In this document: positions 6,591 to 8,291 of the stretch, piece after piece | How positions within the stretch are numbered: the first letter of the stretch is position 1 | Layout of the letters: each line of letters opens with the position of its first letter | Source of the DNA: Actinomycetota bacterium | GTDB taxonomy: Bacteria > Actinomycetota > Actinomycetes > S36-B12 > UBA10799 | Length of the DNA stretch: 8,291 bases | Reading direction: 5' to 3' | Assembly (NCBI GenBank): GCA_030837395.1 | Contig: JAUPKO010000437.1 | Span: 1-8,291 of the forward strand | Translations under genes and position numbers: made by a program | Notes under the pieces: model-generated | Seen by the model: only the letters and a program-made list of their open reading frames with translations | Told to the model about the DNA's origin: nothing | Databases searched by the model: none

Positions 6591-8291
6591 CTATGGCGTG
6601 ACGATGGGGAACCAGAACTCGTAGGTTTCCAGGTTGCCCAGCAGCGCCATGATGGGCGCGGGATCGCCCTCGAAACCGGCGGCGCCGCTGGCGACCATCG
6701 AGGTGACGTCCCCGCCCATCAAGATCGTGTCCAGGACGTCGCGGGTCATCCGAATAGTGGAGTCGGCCGAGTCCGAGGCGCCCGCAGCGTGGTGCAAGGT
6801 GCCGTTGCTCAGCTCGAGGGTGTGGACGTCGTCATCGACGAAGAGGTTGATGGTGGCGCTGACTCCGGCCACGTTGGGCCCTTTGAGGCTGACTGCCATG
6901 GCGTCGAGGAACAGGTCCGTCGTGATGGACGAGACCATGCCCTGTTGGAGTGCGCTTGGGGCGCTCACCTCGCGGACACCGTGCCGCAACTCGGTGGCGC
7001 CGGCGAGGTAGAAGTTGCGCCACGGCCCGGACTCGGCCTGGTACGCCAACTGCTCGTACGTGTCGGCGAGCAGTGACGTGGCCTCGGTGTTGCTCGGGTC
7101 CGCGAACACCAGATGATTGAGCGCCTCCGCCACCCAGCGGTACTCGCCGGACTCGAAGTCCGCGCGCGCCTTCGCCAACAACGCCTGCGCGCCGCCTGCA
7201 TATTCGACGAATTTCGTGCCTGCCGCCACTGGCGGGAGCGGGTGCAGGTTGGCGGGGTTGCCGTCGAACCAGCCCAGGTAGTAGTTGTAGACGGCTTTGA
7301 CGTCGTGGTTGACGCTGCCGTAGTAGCCCCGATTCGCGAATCGCCCGGCGATACCTTCGGGTAGTTCGAGCATCTCGGCGATCTCAGCCGGACCATGTCC
7401 TTGGTTGGCCAGCCGCAGGGTCTGGTCGTGCAGGAAGCGGTAGAGGTCGCGTTGCGAGGTCAAGTCCTTGCGCACCGCTGCGTTGCCCCACGTGGGCCAG
7501 TGGTGGGAGCCGATCATGATCTCGGTGTCGTCGCCGAACGTGCGCAGCGCCTCGTGGATGTGCTTGGACCACGCCAGCGCATCGCGCATCTTGGCCCCCC
7601 GCAGCGTGTAGAGGTTGTGCAGCGTGTGCGAGGTGATCTCGGCCATGCACAGCGTCTTGTGCTCGGGCAGGAAGAAGCAGAACTCGGTCGGCGCCTCGGC
7701 GCCCGGGGTGAATTGGAACACGAAGCGAACGCCGTCGACCTCCACTTCCTGGCCCGTGTGGTCGATGATGTCGGTCGGCGGGTAGAGCGACATGGTGCCG
7801 TTGCTGGTGGATGGTCCCAGTCCCGCCCCGACCGCGCCCTCCGGTCCCGGCGACACCGCATTGCCGTACATGTACGTGGACCTGCGGCCCATCACGTTGC
7901 CGGCCATGACGTTCTCCGACACTGCCTCGTGGACGAACCCCGCCGGGGCCAGGTAGCGCACCCGGCCGGCGGTGACGTCGGCCCGGTCGGCCACCCCCTC
8001 GATGCCGCCGAAGTTGTCCACGTGCGAGTGTGTGGACAGTACGGCCACCACCGGCAGGTCCGCCACATGCTCGCGCACCAGTCGCAGACCCTCGGCCGCA
8101 GGTGCTGCGGTGATGAGCGGGTCCACGACGATCCAGCCGCTGTCGCCGCGGATGAACGTCATCACGGACAGGTCGAAATTGCGTACCTGATAGATCCCGT
8201 CGGTCACCTCGAACAGGCCCGTGATCGCCAGCAGTTGGGACTGTCGCCACAGGCTGGGGTTGACGGTGTCAGGTGCGGGCGCCCCCCGGAC
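6591..8291 (-). CDS. Linear alkylsulfatase, SdsA1/YjcS type, metallo-beta-lactamase fold (N-terminal end missing)
   Basis: Enzymes of this family hydrolyse alkyl sulfate esters such as dodecyl sulfate to the alcohol and sulfate. The frame is open to the right edge, so the gene begins outside; 566 residues are visible and roughly 80 seem to be missing compared with SdsA1. The GTG at 8207 is internal: residues encoded upstream of it still match the family (PDTVNPSLWRQ, then GLFEVTDGIYQVR). Landmarks in fragment numbering: GWIVVDPL; the metal motif THSHVDNFGG with His88, His90, Asp92; PGAEAPTE (Glu199); CMAE (Glu218); HTLHNLYTLRGA; GSHHWPTWG (His263); the dimerisation region RGYYGSVNHDVKAVYNYYLGWFDGNPANLHPLPP-like block, near 323-355; and an SCP2-like C-terminal domain (about 436-566). 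These ligands keep the spacing I recall for SdsA1 (His169, His171, Asp173, Glu280, Glu299, His344), but residue 93 is Asn where SdsA1 has His174. It converges on kdpE and is probably transcribed separately. Family firm; substrate range and activity are inference. Confidence 0.94.
   Translation of the reverse strand, partial: VRGAPAPDTVNPSLWRQSQLLAITGLFEVTDGIYQVRNFDLSVMTFIRGDSGWIVVDPLITAAPAAEGLRLVREHVADLPVVAVLSTHSHVDNFGGIEGVADRADVTAGRVRYLAPAGFVHEAVSENVMAGNVMGRRSTYMYGNAVSPGPEGAVGAGLGPSTSNGTMSLYPPTDIIDHTGQEVEVDGVRFVFQFTPGAEAPTEFCFFLPEHKTLCMAEITSHTLHNLYTLRGAKMRDALAWSKHIHEALRTFGDDTEIMIGSHHWPTWGNAAVRKDLTSQRDLYRFLHDQTLRLANQGHGPAEIAEMLELPEGIAGRFANRGYYGSVNHDVKAVYNYYLGWFDGNPANLHPLPPVAAGTKFVEYAGGAQALLAKARADFESGEYRWVAEALNHLVFADPSNTEATSLLADTYEQLAYQAESGPWRNFYLAGATELRHGVREVSAPSALQQGMVSSITTDLFLDAMAVSLKGPNVAGVSATINLFVDDDVHTLELSNGTLHHAAGASDSADSTIRMTRDVLDTILMGGDVTSMVASGAAGFEGDPAPIMALLGNLETYEFWFPIVTP

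Noticed and set aside
6546..7076. Plus-strand open frame opposite the sulfatase 3' end
   Set aside because: Its translation is shadow-like and lies opposite the conserved SCP2-like domain of the sulfatase; no plausible start signal was seen.
1..8291. A new multi-gene system, mobile element or defence island
   Set aside because: Every gene belongs to a known family in a sensible arrangement, coding is continuous, and no integrase, transposase, direct repeats or compositional break were seen.

Overview
The window is a GC-rich chromosomal segment with dense coding, strong G/C preference at third codon positions, GTG as well as ATG starts, and stop-start overlaps between genes. Together with the look of the proteins this suggests a high-GC actinobacterium (Actinomycetota). 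The genus cannot be fixed from the sequence alone. There are no RNA genes, insertion sequences, CRISPR arrays, phage genes or obvious signs of transfer.

Positions 1-6533 (+ strand) hold the 3' part of a Kdp potassium-uptake operon: kdpA (5' end cut off by the window edge), kdpB, kdpC, kdpD and kdpE. The genes are packed with ATGA overlaps or gaps of 2-8 nt, so they are almost certainly one transcript. KdpA is the K+-conducting subunit, KdpB the P-type ATPase that energises it, and KdpC the single-span accessory subunit. KdpD and KdpE are the sensor kinase and response regulator that normally switch on kdp transcription when K+ is scarce. Catalytic and phosphorylation residues checked in KdpB, KdpD and KdpE are intact. 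The promoter and any kdpF lie upstream of the window.

Positions 6534-6590 are a 57-bp convergent gap with a near-perfect palindrome that could end transcription from both sides.

Positions 6591-8291 (- strand) carry most of a metallo-beta-lactamase-fold linear alkylsulfatase of the SdsA1/YjcS type. Its N-terminal end runs off the right edge. It reads as an SDS-type alkyl sulfate ester hydrolase with a C-terminal SCP2-like domain. Its most unusual point is an Asn where the family normally has a zinc-binding His in the HxHxDH motif. It has no evident functional link to the kdp operon.

Overall this is a recognisable, ordinary region. I see no evidence of an undescribed multi-gene system. The observations worth a second look are the altered metal site in the sulfatase, the retained KdpD Ser-kinase/KdpB phospho-Ser pair, and the compact operon that includes its own regulators.
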